From Streptomyces chartreusis NRRL 3882 (GTDB lineage: Bacteria; Actinomycetota; Actinomycetes; Streptomycetales; Streptomycetaceae): a stretch of 64,000 nucleotides of DNA. Each line of letters starts with the position of its first letter. The first letter of the stretch is position 1. The position numbers and the translations under genes were made by a program. The stretch spans positions 4,604,501 to 4,668,500 of the forward strand of contig NZ_LT963352.1 of assembly GCF_900236475.1 (NCBI RefSeq), written 5' to 3'. The notes under the pieces were generated by a model that saw only the letters and a list, made by a program, of their open reading frames with translations, made no database searches and was not told the origin of the DNA. Below, piece after piece: positions 1 through 8,340 of this stretch.

Positions 1-564
1 GTAGACGAGCCCCGCGTTGAGGGCGCCATTGGCGACGAAGCCGGCGATGGCCACATAGAGAGGCGTTTTGGTGTCCTGGAGGCCGCGCAGCACGCCGGTC
101 GCGGCGAGGACGACGAGCATGGCCGGTATGCCGAGCGTGGAGATGCGCAGGTACGTGGTCGCATAGGGAGCCGCCGCGTCGGAAGCGCCGAAGAGGTCCA
201 CGACAGAGGATGCCGTCGGCAGGACGACGGCGACGACGGCAGCGCCGAGGAGCAGGGCCAGCCAGATACCGTCCATGCCCTGGCGAATGGCGGCCTGGAG
301 ATCACCCGCGCCGACGCGGCGGGCGACCGCCGCTGTCGTGGCGTAGGCGAGGAAGACGAAGACACTGACGGCGGTCATCAGCAGGGCCGAGGCGACGCCG
401 AGGCCGGCGAGTTGGGCCGTGCCCAGATGGCCCACGATGGCGGTGTCGGCCATGAGGAAGAGGGGCTCGGCGACGAGGGAGCCGAAGGCCGGCACGGCGA
501 GAGCGACGATCTCTCGGTCGTGCTGTCTCCGGCCGGTTCTGCGGCGCGCGGGGGCCTGTGTCAT
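1..564 (-). CDS. MATE/DinF-family efflux transporter (partial, 3' end outside window)
   Basis: The first 188 codons of a multidrug and toxin extrusion membrane transporter are visible; the rest runs off the left edge. The protein starts MTQAPARRR with a short basic cytoplasmic tail. It continues with hydrophobic helices and the MATE-type segment DTAIVGHLG (residues 40-48), followed by long Ala/Val/Leu helices. MATE proteins export cationic drugs or metabolites using a Na+ or H+ gradient. The gene is divergent from dnaB across a 460-bp spacer rich in DnaA-box-like motifs. DinF was first named in E. coli as a damage-inducible MATE protein, but no LexA-type box was recognised here, so damage control is not claimed. 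Family assignment is confident; substrate is unknown. Confidence 0.85.
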   Translation of the reverse strand, partial: MTQAPARRRTGRRQHDREIVALAVPAFGSLVAEPLFLMADTAIVGHLGTAQLAGLGVASALLMTAVSVFVFLAYATTAAVARRVGAGDLQAAIRQGMDGIWLALLLGAAVVAVVLPTASSVVDLFGASDAAAPYATTYLRISTLGIPAMLVVLAATGVLRGLQDTKTPLYVAIAGFVANGALNAGLVY

Positions 565-1024
565 GTGCACCAATCTAATCGTCCACAGGTAAGAGATGCA
601 ACGGCCTTGTGGCCCTTACTTTCCGTCCAGGGGTGCGCACTGCTGTACACCGTTCGAAGCGATCTTGCGCCGGTCGGGGAAGTTTTTCTTCTGCACAGCC
701 GGTGGACGGCAAATCCGCAGGTCACAGCAGCCTTTCCCGGGCAGCTCGCTGCTTGTTCACAGGCCTGTCCACCGGGTCGTGCACAGGTTTTGAGGAGTTC
801 TCCACAGCATCTGGGCCGTCGTCCACATGGCCTGTGGATAACCAGATTGGCTGACGGTGCCGACAGGCCTAACGTGGTCCGGCGCCCGCTCCGTCTGCCG
901 GTTTTCAAAATGTCACAAAACCGGCGTTGGTCAACCGGAGTTGGGCGTCTCATTTGTCAGTGCCGTGCCGTAGAAAAGAGGGGCACGGCGAGGTCTGCTG
1001 CGGCGGACGGGAGGAGGTGGCTCG
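565..1024. promoter_or_regulatory. dnaB upstream region with five DnaA-box-like motifs
   Basis: This gene-free divergent spacer holds five close matches to the Streptomyces/E. coli DnaA box (TTGTCCACA / TTATCCACA). They are TCGTCCACA at 579-587, TTGTTCACA at 753-761, TTCTCCACA at 798-806, TCGTCCACA at 819-827, and an inverted perfect TTATCCACA at 833-841. Four of them fall within 89 bp. DnaA binding here could titrate the initiator or autoregulate dnaB; that role is inferred. No protein-coding gene in the spacer has a convincing start or composition. Confidence 0.65.
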
Positions 1025-2506
1025 GTGAGCATTTCCGAGCCCTTGGACGACCCGTGGGCCGACAGCGGTCCCAGTGATCGTCTGCCCGCCTCCCGCCGAC
1101 GTGGCGACGGAGCCCGTGGCCGCGACGAACAACACGAGCGCGGCAGGGACAACGGGGCCTGGGACGGCGGCGCCGCCCCGACGTTCGAGCGGGTACCGCC
1201 GCAGGACATCGAGGCCGAGCAGTCCGTCCTCGGCGGCATGCTGCTCTCCAAGGACGCCATCGCCGACGTCGTCGAGATCCTCAAGGGCCACGACTTCTAC
1301 AAGCCGGCCCACGAGACGATCTACCAGGCCGTCCTCGACGTCTACGCCAAGGGCGAGCCGGCCGACCCCATCACGATCGCCGCCGAGCTCACCAAGCGCG
1401 GCGAGATCAACAAGGTCGGCGGGGCCTCGTATCTGCACACCCTCGTCCAGACGGTGCCCACGGCCGCCAACGCGGCCTACTACGCGGAGATCGTCCACGA
1501 GCGGGCCGTGCTGCGCCGCCTGGTCGAGGCGGGTACGCGCATCACGCAGATGGGATACGCGGCCGACGACGACGTCGACGAGATCGTCAACCGCGCCCAG
1601 GCGGAGGTCTACGCGGTCACCGAGCAGCGCACCAGCGAGGACTACCTGCCGCTCGGCGACATCATGGAGGGCGCGCTCGACGAGATCGAGGCGATCGGCT
1701 CGCGCAGCGGTGAGATGACCGGCGTGCCCACGGGGTTCACGGACTTCGACTCGCTCACCAACGGGTTGCACCCGGGCCAGATGATCGTCATCGCCGCGCG
1801 TCCCGCCATGGGTAAGTCGACGCTCGCGCTGGACTTCGCGCGGGCCGCCTCGATCAAGAACAACCTGCCGAGCGTGATCTTCTCGCTCGAAATGGGACGC
1901 AACGAGATCGCGATGCGTCTGCTGTCCGCCGAGGCGCGAGTCGCCCTGCACCACATGCGGTCCGGCACGATGACGGACGAGGACTGGACGCGCCTGGCCC
2001 GGCGGATGCCGGACGTCTCGGCCGCCCCGCTCTACATCGACGACTCCCCGAACCTGTCGATGATGGAGATCCGCGCCAAGTGCCGCCGCCTCAAGCAGCG
2101 CAACGATCTCCGGCTGGTGGTCATCGACTACCTCCAGCTGATGCAGTCCGGCGGTTCCAAGCGGGCCGAGAGCCGTCAGCAGGAGGTCTCGGACATGTCC
2201 CGTAACCTCAAGCTGCTGGCCAAGGAGCTGGAGATCCCGGTCATTGCGCTCTCCCAGCTGAACCGTGGTCCCGAGCAGCGCACGGACAAGAAGCCGATGG
2301 TCTCCGACCTGCGTGAGTCGGGTTCCATCGAGCAGGACGCCGACATGGTCATCCTGCTGCACCGCGAGGACGCCTACGAGAAGGAGTCACCGCGCGCGGG
2401 CGAGGCCGACCTGATCGTGGCCAAGCACCGAAACGGTCCGACGGCGACGATCACGGTCGCCTTCCAGGGTCACTACTCGCGGTTCGTGGACATGGCGCAG
2501 ACCTGA
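1025..2506 (+). CDS. dnaB: Replicative DNA helicase DnaB
   Basis: Hexameric 5'-3' helicase that unwinds DNA ahead of the replisome. The 493-aa product has an actinobacterial N-terminal extension of about 50 residues. A DnaB N-terminal domain follows (about 55-160), then a RecA-like helicase domain from about 205. Walker A, AARPAMGKST, is at 258-267, and the Walker B/H2 segment reads VVIDYLQLM. The C-terminal motif SDLRESGSIEQDADM and the arginine-finger region are intact. There is no intein, and the length matches the family. The GTG start is preceded by GGAGGAGG 7-8 nt upstream. The gene stands alone, divergent from the MATE gene, behind a DnaA-box-rich spacer. Confidence 0.98.
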   Translation: MSISEPLDDPWADSGPSDRLPASRRRGDGARGRDEQHERGRDNGAWDGGAAPTFERVPPQDIEAEQSVLGGMLLSKDAIADVVEILKGHDFYKPAHETIYQAVLDVYAKGEPADPITIAAELTKRGEINKVGGASYLHTLVQTVPTAANAAYYAEIVHERAVLRRLVEAGTRITQMGYAADDDVDEIVNRAQAEVYAVTEQRTSEDYLPLGDIMEGALDEIEAIGSRSGEMTGVPTGFTDFDSLTNGLHPGQMIVIAARPAMGKSTLALDFARAASIKNNLPSVIFSLEMGRNEIAMRLLSAEARVALHHMRSGTMTDEDWTRLARRMPDVSAAPLYIDDSPNLSMMEIRAKCRRLKQRNDLRLVVIDYLQLMQSGGSKRAESRQQEVSDMSRNLKLLAKELEIPVIALSQLNRGPEQRTDKKPMVSDLRESGSIEQDADMVILLHREDAYEKESPRAGEADLIVAKHRNGPTATITVAFQGHYSRFVDMAQT

Positions 2507-2588
2507 TCCGGTGCCGACGCAGACCTGAATCGGTGGCGACGGCGAAATGAGGTCGACTCGGTCGTGCCCGGCCAGGTGGACTTGGCCC

Positions 2589-3974
2589 ATGACGACACCT
2601 CAGGAAGAGCTGCTTCCAGCAACGAGTCGTGCGCTGCTGCACCGGATCGCCGTGGCACAGGCCGAGGGGCGGGCGCCGTCGCTGGTCGCGTCCGTCGTCC
2701 GGGACGGCCGGGCGGTGTGGCACGGTGCCCGCACATCGGTGGACGGGCAAGTGCCCGACGAGAACGTCCAGTACCGCATCGGCTCGATCACCAAGACCTT
2801 CACCGCCGTTCTCGTGATGCGCCTGCGGGACGAGGGGCTGCTCGGGCTCGGGGATCCACTGGAGAAGTTCGTGCCGGGTACCGGCGCGGGGGAGGCGACC
2901 ATCGCCGAACTGCTCGCGCACACGGGCGGGCTGGCGGCCGAATCGCCCGGCCCATGGTGGGAACGCACGCCCGGATCCCTGCGGCCGGAACTGTCCGACG
3001 TGCTCGGTGAGCAGCCCCTTCTGCACCCCGTCGGCCGACGGCACCATTACTCGAACCCCGGCTACACGTTGCTGGGCGCACTCGTGGAGGAGCTGCGGGG
3101 GATCTCCTGGGAGGAGGCACTACGGCGTGAAGTGCTCGAACCACTGGGGCTCGACCGGACAACCGTGCGACCGCAGGCCCCGCACGCGGGTGGCTGGGCC
3201 GTGCATCCCTGGGCCGATGTTCTGCTGCCCGAGCCCGCCGAGGACCTCGGTCGTATGGCACCCGCCGGTCAACTCTGGTCGACCACGGCAGACCTGGCCC
3301 GTTTCGCGGCCTTCCTGGTGAAGGGCGACGAGAGGGTGCTGAGTGCAGAGTCCGTGTGCGAGATGCGGACTCCGGCGGCGCCGGCGGAAGCGGTGGACGT
3401 GATGTCCGGTGACGCCTACGGCCTCGGCATGCAGATCCAGCGTCGGCACGGTCGGCTGCTCGTGGGGCACAGCGGATCCCTGCCGGGCTTCCTGGCGAGT
3501 GTGAGCATCAGCGTCGAGGACGACGTAGCGGCGGTCGTCCTGGCCAACTGCACCTCAGGCCCACTGGTCTCCGGCGTCGCCGCCGATCTCGTCCGTATCG
3601 TCGCAGAGGCGGAGCCACGCATCCCCGACGCCTGGATTCCGATGCGTGCGGTCGATCCGTCGGTGCTGGAGCTGACGGGGCAGTGGTACTGGGGGACGTA
3701 CGCCTTCGCCCTGCGGCTCACGGCCGACGGGCTCGCCTCGCTGGAGCCGCTTTCCGGCAACGGGCGGCGCTCGCGGTTCCGTCCGAACGGCGACGGCACC
3801 TGGACCGGGCTGGAGGGCTACTACGCCGGGGAGCTGCTGAAGGCCGTACGGCGCCCCGACGGGTCCGTGAGCCATCTGGACCTCGGCTCGTTCGTGTTCA
3901 CGCGGCAGCCGTACGACGAGGCGGCCCCGGTGCCCGGTGGGGTCGACCCTGAGGGGTGGCGCGGCATCGGATAG
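2589..3974 (+). CDS. Serine hydrolase, beta-lactamase/penicillin-binding (class C-like) family
   Basis: A 461-aa protein of the class C beta-lactamase/DD-peptidase/esterase fold. The nucleophile motif SITK (S66, K69), the YSN triad element (HHYSNPGY, about 157) and the HSG triad (VGHSGSLPG, about 299) are all present. There is no clear signal peptide, so it may act in the cytoplasm, as many EstB-like esterases do. The C-terminal ~110 residues form the extra lipocalin-like domain seen in some family members. The ATG chosen lies after AGGTGG and gives MTTPQEE; an in-frame ATG 42 nt upstream is possible but has poor context. The gene converges on the GNAT gene across a parS palindrome. The true substrate (peptide, ester or lactam) cannot be told from sequence. 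Confidence 0.85.
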   Translation: MTTPQEELLPATSRALLHRIAVAQAEGRAPSLVASVVRDGRAVWHGARTSVDGQVPDENVQYRIGSITKTFTAVLVMRLRDEGLLGLGDPLEKFVPGTGAGEATIAELLAHTGGLAAESPGPWWERTPGSLRPELSDVLGEQPLLHPVGRRHHYSNPGYTLLGALVEELRGISWEEALRREVLEPLGLDRTTVRPQAPHAGGWAVHPWADVLLPEPAEDLGRMAPAGQLWSTTADLARFAAFLVKGDERVLSAESVCEMRTPAAPAEAVDVMSGDAYGLGMQIQRRHGRLLVGHSGSLPGFLASVSISVEDDVAAVVLANCTSGPLVSGVAADLVRIVAEAEPRIPDAWIPMRAVDPSVLELTGQWYWGTYAFALRLTADGLASLEPLSGNGRRSRFRPNGDGTWTGLEGYYAGELLKAVRRPDGSVSHLDLGSFVFTRQPYDEAAPVPGGVDPEGWRGIG

Positions 3975-3987
3975 GCGGTGACATGAC

Positions 3988-4021
3988 TGGGCGCCCTGTT
4001 TCACGTGAAACAGGGCGCCCA
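3988..4021. terminator. 34-bp perfect palindrome between convergent genes (hairpin plus parS)
   Basis: A perfect 17-bp-arm inverted repeat with no spacer, lying 13 nt after one stop and 11 nt before the opposing stop. As RNA it would form a GC-rich hairpin able to end transcription from either side. Its core is a perfect ParB site, listed separately. Confidence 0.6.
3998..4011. other. parS site (perfect)
   Basis: GTTTCACGTGAAAC, the Streptomyces ParB-binding palindrome, exact 14/14. It is centred in a 34-bp palindrome between convergent genes. ParB loaded here takes part in origin segregation during sporulation. Confidence 0.93.
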
Positions 4022-4032
4022 CGCGCATCCGG

Positions 4033-4485
4033 TCACAGCGGGAGCTTGAAGCCCGTGTGGGAGGCCGTGAAGCCGAGTCGCTCGTAGAAGCGGTGGGCGT
4101 CGGTGCGGGTCTTGTCGGAGGTCAGCTGGACCAACTGGCAGCCCTGATGCCGGGATTCGTCGATCGCCCACTCGATGAGCCGTGTTCCCAGGCCGCTGCC
4201 GCGCTCCTCGGCGTGGACGCGTACGCCCTCGATGATCGACCTGGTCGCACCGCGACGGGACAGCCCCGGAACGATCGTGAGCTGGAGCGTGCCGACGACG
4301 CGGCCTTCCCGGACCGCCACGACCAGGCGCTGATTCCGGTCGGCGCTGAGCCGTTCCAGCGCGGCCAGGTACGGGGTGAGGTCGTCGGGTGACTCGCGCT
4401 GTGCGCCCAGGGGGTCGTCCGCGAGCATGGCGACGATCGCCGGCACGTCGTCCGCGACGGCAGCACGTATCTCAAGATCTCCCAT
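4033..4485 (-). CDS. GNAT-family N-acetyltransferase
   Basis: A 150-aa single-domain GNAT enzyme that would transfer acetyl from acetyl-CoA to an amine. The core is typical: strand beta4 VVGTLQLTIVPGLSRRG, then the CoA pyrophosphate loop in RSIIEGVRVHAEERGSGLGTRLIEWA (Q/R-x-x-G-x-G/A pattern RGSGLG at about 97-102). The C-terminal segment ends FYERLGFTASHTGFKL. The start MGDLEIRAAVADD begins exactly at the first domain strand. It lies just downstream of the marR-like gene on the same strand, 40 nt away, so co-transcription is possible. Substrate unknown. Confidence 0.88.
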   Translation of the reverse strand: MGDLEIRAAVADDVPAIVAMLADDPLGAQRESPDDLTPYLAALERLSADRNQRLVVAVREGRVVGTLQLTIVPGLSRRGATRSIIEGVRVHAEERGSGLGTRLIEWAIDESRHQGCQLVQLTSDKTRTDAHRFYERLGFTASHTGFKLPL

Positions 4486-4525
4486 GACCGCACCCTACGC
4501 AGAGACGCCCGGTGCGGAGTCCGGC

Positions 4526-4990
4526 TTATGCGGGCACCGGAGTCTTCAGAGTCTCCACGACCCGGACCAGCGGGGCCAGTTCGGGATTCTTCGCCGCCTC
4601 GTCGAGGGCCTCGCGCAGCGCGGCGTCGTTGGTCGGCCGGGCCTCTTCGAGCAGCTTGAGGCCCGCCTCGGTGACGTTCGTGTAGATGCCCCGGCGGTCG
4701 GTGGGGCAGAGGTAGCGCTCCAGGAGTCCGCGGTCCTCGAGCCGGGTGACCAGACGCGTGGTGGCGCTCTGGCTGAGGACGACGGCGTCGGCGACCTGCT
4801 TCATCTGGAGATGCCCTCCGTCCCCGTCGTGCTGCCGGCTGAGCACGTCAAGCAGGGAGTACTCGCGCACGCTCAGGTCGTGCTTGGCCTGCAGGGCGCG
4901 CTCGATGTGGGCCTCGATCCTCCCGTGCAGGAGGGAGAGGGCGCACCAGCTCTGGGCGAGAGCGGTGAGCGCGGGGTCCGTCGCTGTCAT
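4526..4990 (-). CDS. MarR-family transcriptional regulator
   Basis: A 154-aa winged-helix regulator. The DNA-binding helices are visible in LQMKQVADAVVLSQSATTRLVTRLEDRGLLER (about 60-92), followed by the wing LCPTDRRGIYTNVTEAG. The start MTATDPALTALAQSW is preferred because it has GGAGG 7-8 nt upstream; extending further upstream runs into non-conserved sequence. The gene is divergent from an MFS exporter across a 143-bp spacer with TTGCA/TGCAA inverted repeats. This is the classic layout of a MarR repressor that controls itself and a drug exporter and is released by a phenolic or antibiotic ligand; the ligand is unknown. Confidence 0.9.
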   Translation of the reverse strand: MTATDPALTALAQSWCALSLLHGRIEAHIERALQAKHDLSVREYSLLDVLSRQHDGDGGHLQMKQVADAVVLSQSATTRLVTRLEDRGLLERYLCPTDRRGIYTNVTEAGLKLLEEARPTNDAALREALDEAAKNPELAPLVRVVETLKTPVPA

Positions 4991-5040
4991 TGGCGTTTCC
5001 TCCGTCCCGGAGCGGCTGACCTCCAGGATAGAGCAGGAGC

Positions 5041-5077
5041 GCAATTGACGGCGGTTGCATATATCCCGCGTCTGCAA
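5041..5077. promoter_or_regulatory. Candidate MarR operator, overlapping inverted repeats
   Basis: Between the divergent marR-like and MFS genes lie GCAA-10 nt-TTGC (5041-5058) and TTGCA-13 nt-TGCAA (5055-5077), sharing a half-site. AT-rich half-sites stand out in this GC-rich DNA. MarR proteins bind imperfect palindromes of this size; binding is inferred. Confidence 0.45.
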
Positions 5078-5133
5078 TTATTGTGGGCGCACGCAAAGCG
5101 CTCCTGCAATCGTCTGGGAAGGTGTACCCCTCC

Positions 5134-6342
5134 ATGCCTCTCGCGCTTCTGGCCCTCGCGATCGGGGCCTTCGGAATCGGAACGACCGAGTTCGTGATCA
5201 TGGGCTTGCTGCCCGAGGTCGCGGGCGACTACGGGGTCTCCATTCCCACCGCCGGGTACCTGGTGACCGGCTACGCGCTCGGGGTCATGTTCGGCGCCCC
5301 GCTGATGACCGTGGTGGGCACCAGGATCTCCCGCAAGCGGATGCTGATGTTGCTGATGGGCCTGTTCATCGCCGGCAACCTGATCTCGGCACTCGCTCCC
5401 GCCTTCTCCGTCATGCTGATCGGCCGGATCGTCGCCTCGCTGGCCCACGGCGCCTTCTTCGGCATCGGCTCGGTCGTCGCGGCCGACCTCGTCGCCCCGG
5501 ACAAGAAGGCCGGAGCCATCGCGATGATGTTCACCGGTCTGACCGTCGCCAACGTCGTCGGCGTCCCGCTGGGCACCCTCGTCGGGCAGTCCGTCGGCTG
5601 GCGGGTGACCTTCGGTATCGTCGCCGCCCTCGGGGCCGTCGGCCTGGCCGGCATCGCCCGGCTCGTCCCCGACATGCCCAAGCCGGAGGGAGTGCGCCTG
5701 CGGCACGAGCTCGCCGCCTTCAAGAACGTGCAGGTACTGCTCGCGATGGCGATGACCGTACTCGGCTTCGGCGGCGTCTTCGCGGCCATCACCTACATCG
5801 CTCCGATGATGACGCACACCGCGGGCTTCGCCGACGGCTCCGTCACCTGGCTGCTGGTCCTCTTCGGCCTCGGCATGGTCGGTGGCAACCTCGTGGGCGG
5901 CAAGTTCGCCGACCGCGCCCTGATGCCCATGCTGTACGTGTCCCTCGGTGCCCTGGCCGTCGTCCTGGCGCTGTTCACCCTCACCGCGCACGACAAGCTG
6001 CTGTCGGCCGTCACGATCGCCCTGATCGGCGCGCTGGGCTTCGCCACCGTCCCGCCGCTCCAGAAGCGGGTCCTTGACCAGGCGCACGGTGCCCCCACGC
6101 TGGCCTCCGCCGTGAACATCGGCGCCTTCAACCTCGGCAACGCTCTGTCCGCCTGGCTCGGCGGCCTCGTGATCGCGGCGGGCTTCGGCTACACCGCCCC
6201 CAACTGGGTCGGTGCCGCCCTGGCCGGGGGAGCCCTGGTCCTGGCCTTCCTCTCGGCCGCACTGGAACGCCGTACCGGTGCTCCCAGCACCGTCGTCACG
6301 GGATCCGCGCCGACCGAGCAGCGGACCGCCGCCCATCACTGA
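5134..6342 (+). CDS. MFS transporter, DHA1-type multidrug/sugar exporter
   Basis: A 402-aa, 12-helix major facilitator protein of the drug:H+ antiporter (AraJ/CmlR-like) type. Helix 1 reads LLALAIGAFGIGTTEFVIMGLLPEV, the signature of this subfamily. Motif A lies between helices 2 and 3 (GTRISRKRMLMLLMG). The antiporter motif C region is GLTVANVVGVPLGT. The ATG at MPLALLALAIGAFG matches where family members begin. An in-frame GTG 12 nt upstream and another 51 nt upstream exist, but the latter overlaps the operator. It is divergent from a MarR regulator and followed 79 nt later by an HbpS-like gene. It probably exports a small toxic compound sensed by the regulator. Confidence 0.88.
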   Translation: MPLALLALAIGAFGIGTTEFVIMGLLPEVAGDYGVSIPTAGYLVTGYALGVMFGAPLMTVVGTRISRKRMLMLLMGLFIAGNLISALAPAFSVMLIGRIVASLAHGAFFGIGSVVAADLVAPDKKAGAIAMMFTGLTVANVVGVPLGTLVGQSVGWRVTFGIVAALGAVGLAGIARLVPDMPKPEGVRLRHELAAFKNVQVLLAMAMTVLGFGGVFAAITYIAPMMTHTAGFADGSVTWLLVLFGLGMVGGNLVGGKFADRALMPMLYVSLGALAVVLALFTLTAHDKLLSAVTIALIGALGFATVPPLQKRVLDQAHGAPTLASAVNIGAFNLGNALSAWLGGLVIAAGFGYTAPNWVGAALAGGALVLAFLSAALERRTGAPSTVVTGSAPTEQRTAAHH

Positions 6343-6421
6343 GCCACCGGGTCGGCCAGGCTCACCGCCTTCTCCGACCCGGACCAGCATGATCAGCGAA
6401 TTTTCCTAGGAGAACTCCCCC

Positions 6422-6844
6422 ATGAGCACCACCACCGCGGTCGCGCCGCTGACCACCCAGGACGCCGACGTCCTCGTCACCGCCGCCCGGCGTGCCGCCG
6501 AGGCAGCAGGTGTCACCGTCAGCGTCACCGTCCTGGACGCCGGCGGCCATCTGCTCGCCTTCCGGCGTGACGACCGTGCCGTGCTGATCTCCGGCGAGAC
6601 CAGCACCCGCAAGGCCTACACGGCTCTCCAACTGAACGCGCCCACCGCCGACCTCGTCGACGCCGTGCAGCCCGGAGGCCTCTTCCACACTCTGCCCACC
6701 GCGCTCGACCGGCCGCTGTTGTTCATCGCCGGCGGCGTGCCGGTGCACCGTGACGGCCGGCTGATCGGGGCGATCGGTGTCGGCGGCGGTGCGCCGGAGC
6801 AGGATCACGCCTTCGCCACGACCGCCCTGAAGGCCCTCGCCTGA
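6422..6844 (+). CDS. GlcG/HbpS-family heme-binding protein
   Basis: A 140-aa protein consisting of one GlcG/HbpS (DUF336) domain. It is recognised by VTVLDAGGHLLAFRRDD (about 38-54), the central GETSTRKAYTAL and the C-terminal GGVPVHRDGRLIGAIGVGGG. Streptomyces HbpS binds heme and modulates the SenS-SenR redox system, but that protein is secreted. This one has no signal peptide, so a cytosolic role is likely. A strong AGGAGAA ribosome site precedes the ATG. It follows the MFS gene on the same strand and may share its transcript. Confidence 0.82.
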   Translation: MSTTTAVAPLTTQDADVLVTAARRAAEAAGVTVSVTVLDAGGHLLAFRRDDRAVLISGETSTRKAYTALQLNAPTADLVDAVQPGGLFHTLPTALDRPLLFIAGGVPVHRDGRLIGAIGVGGGAPEQDHAFATTALKALA

Positions 6845-6862
6845 CCGGGCCCTTCAGCGAGG

Positions 6863-6900
6863 CGACGCCGGTTCCCCGAAACTCAGGGGGGCCGGCGTCG
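6863..6900. terminator. Bidirectional hairpin terminator
   Basis: CGACGCCGG (6863-6871) pairs with CCGGCGTCG (6892-6900). The stem extends inward through CCCC/GGGG to an 8-nt loop GAAACTCA. It lies between the convergent HbpS-like and GNAT genes. There is no U-tract, as is usual in Streptomyces. Confidence 0.75.
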
Positions 6901-6916
6901 TCGTATCGGGGGCTCG

Positions 6917-7783
6917 TCAGCCCGCCGCGACCGTGACCGGGGCGAACCGACGGCTCCAGTCCCCGGGCAGCTCGGTGATCCCGTAGGTCATCACCGAGTT
7001 GAAGGCGGCGGACGCCAAGCCCCGCTCCTTCGCCCACGCGAGCAGCTCTGTGTGCCGTACGTCGATGTCGGTGCGCAGGGGACGGTCGATGTGGGCGGCG
7101 AGGGAGGCGATGAGGGCCTGGGCGACCGACGTGTCACGTGCGATGAGCGGACCGATGACATGGGTGTCCATGTTGGGCCAGGCGGCCGCGTATCCGATGA
7201 TCCCCCCGTCCTCCTCCGCCACGCGCAACTGGTCGGCGAAGGCCGGCAGTCGGGTGACGATGTGGGTGCGGTCGGTCCCGAACGCCTGCTCGTCGAGCCG
7301 GAGGATCGCAGACAGGTCCTCGGCGGTCGCGGCACGGGTGGCGACCGCCGGCTGCGGCCCGCCAGGAGTGAAACGCCCGCACACCATCTCCGCCCGCCCG
7401 GTGACCTTGAAGCCGAGTTCCTCGTAGAGGGGTCGGCCGTACGGCGTCGCATGCAGGGTGAGGGGCGTGGGGCCCATCGCGGAGATGACGTGGCGCATCA
7501 GCCGACGTCCCACGCCGTGCCGGGTGTGCCGTTCGGCGACGAGGACCATGCCGATCGCCGCGAGGGCGGGGCGCTCCTGCGGTCCGTACTCGGTAACGAC
7601 ACAGGCGCTCACGAGGCCGCCGTCGGGGTCGTCGATGCCGTAGCCCTTCCCGGCCGTGAGGAGGAAGCCCCACTTGTGCTCCTCCCGTGGCCACCCCCGG
7701 TCCTCGGACAAGTCGGCGCAGGCGGCGAGATCGCGGAGCGTCAGACGGCGGATGGGCAAAGAGGCAAGGGAAGGAGTCGGCAC
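6917..7783 (-). CDS. GNAT N-acetyltransferase with tandem GNAT domains
   Basis: A 288-aa protein with two acetyltransferase-like halves. The N-terminal half (about 8-140) carries the CoA loop VLVAERHTRHGVGRRLMRHV (R-H-G-V-G-R) and ends PLYEELGFKVTGRAEM. The C-terminal half begins VATRAATAEDLSAILRLD and resembles the Acetyltransf_18-type partner domain. The GTG start (VPTPSLASLPIRRL) sits just before the first domain strand. Longer in-frame upstream sequence covers a parS site and is not conserved-looking, so it was trimmed. Substrate unknown. Confidence 0.8.
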   Translation of the reverse strand: MPTPSLASLPIRRLTLRDLAACADLSEDRGWPREEHKWGFLLTAGKGYGIDDPDGGLVSACVVTEYGPQERPALAAIGMVLVAERHTRHGVGRRLMRHVISAMGPTPLTLHATPYGRPLYEELGFKVTGRAEMVCGRFTPGGPQPAVATRAATAEDLSAILRLDEQAFGTDRTHIVTRLPAFADQLRVAEEDGGIIGYAAAWPNMDTHVIGPLIARDTSVAQALIASLAAHIDRPLRTDIDVRHTELLAWAKERGLASAAFNSVMTYGITELPGDWSRRFAPVTVAAG

Positions 7784-8340
7784 GCAGGTCAGGCTGTCCG
7801 ACCGAAGCCCCTGACGTCCACCTCTTTCCCTGGACACATACGAGCTTTTGGCCAGTTGTAGCCGACTGAACAGAGCACGGACAGACGCCGGACGTTTCAC
7901 GTGAAACACCGGCGCGGCGCCCGGTATTGACCGCGCTCTGGCAGTTCGCGCCGTGCCCTCATTCGTGACGGGGCAAGGGGGGACTTGTGTGCGCAGCGGT
8001 GGCCGGTAGGGTCGACTCCGGTTCATGTCCGGGGCGGCTGACCCGTTCTGAGTGGGCCGCGTACAGGGCAATGCAGCCTAACGGGACGGAGAGATCGAAA
8101 ACCCGCGTTTCCGGATATGCGACTGAGCCGCCCAGGCGAGTGGGAAGCTCGGGTGGGAGTACTGCGGCCAATGTCACACTCTTGCCTTACTTGTCCGTAC
8201 AGAGCTGGAACACGGGTTGAATGTGGCCGCATTGGCCGCGACACCGGATGGGAACGCCGTCCGTCCACGGGGGAAAGCAGGCACCTTCCGACTGGGGAAG
8301 TGCGCAGACCGACCGAAAGATGCTCGAGGCGAGGCACACC
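7784..8340. other. Divergent intergenic region, 557 bp, containing a parS site
   Basis: No supported gene was found here; the short open frames on both strands have no good ribosome site and no recognisable domain. The region must hold the promoters of the leftward acetyltransferase and the rightward globin-reductase. A possible promoter is TTGTGT (7985) with TAGGGT (8007). The parS site at 7894 is flanked by CGCCGG/CCGGCG arms that could form a hairpin. Confidence 0.5.
7894..7907. other. parS site (perfect)
   Basis: Exact GTTTCACGTGAAAC in the divergent spacer between the acetyltransferase and the globin-reductase genes. Short GC arms CGCCGG (7886-7891) and CCGGCG (7909-7914) flank it. Confidence 0.93.

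Noticed and set aside
7959..8220. Short open frames on both strands upstream of the globin-reductase
   Set aside because: No ribosome site or recognisable sequence, and they overlap one another.
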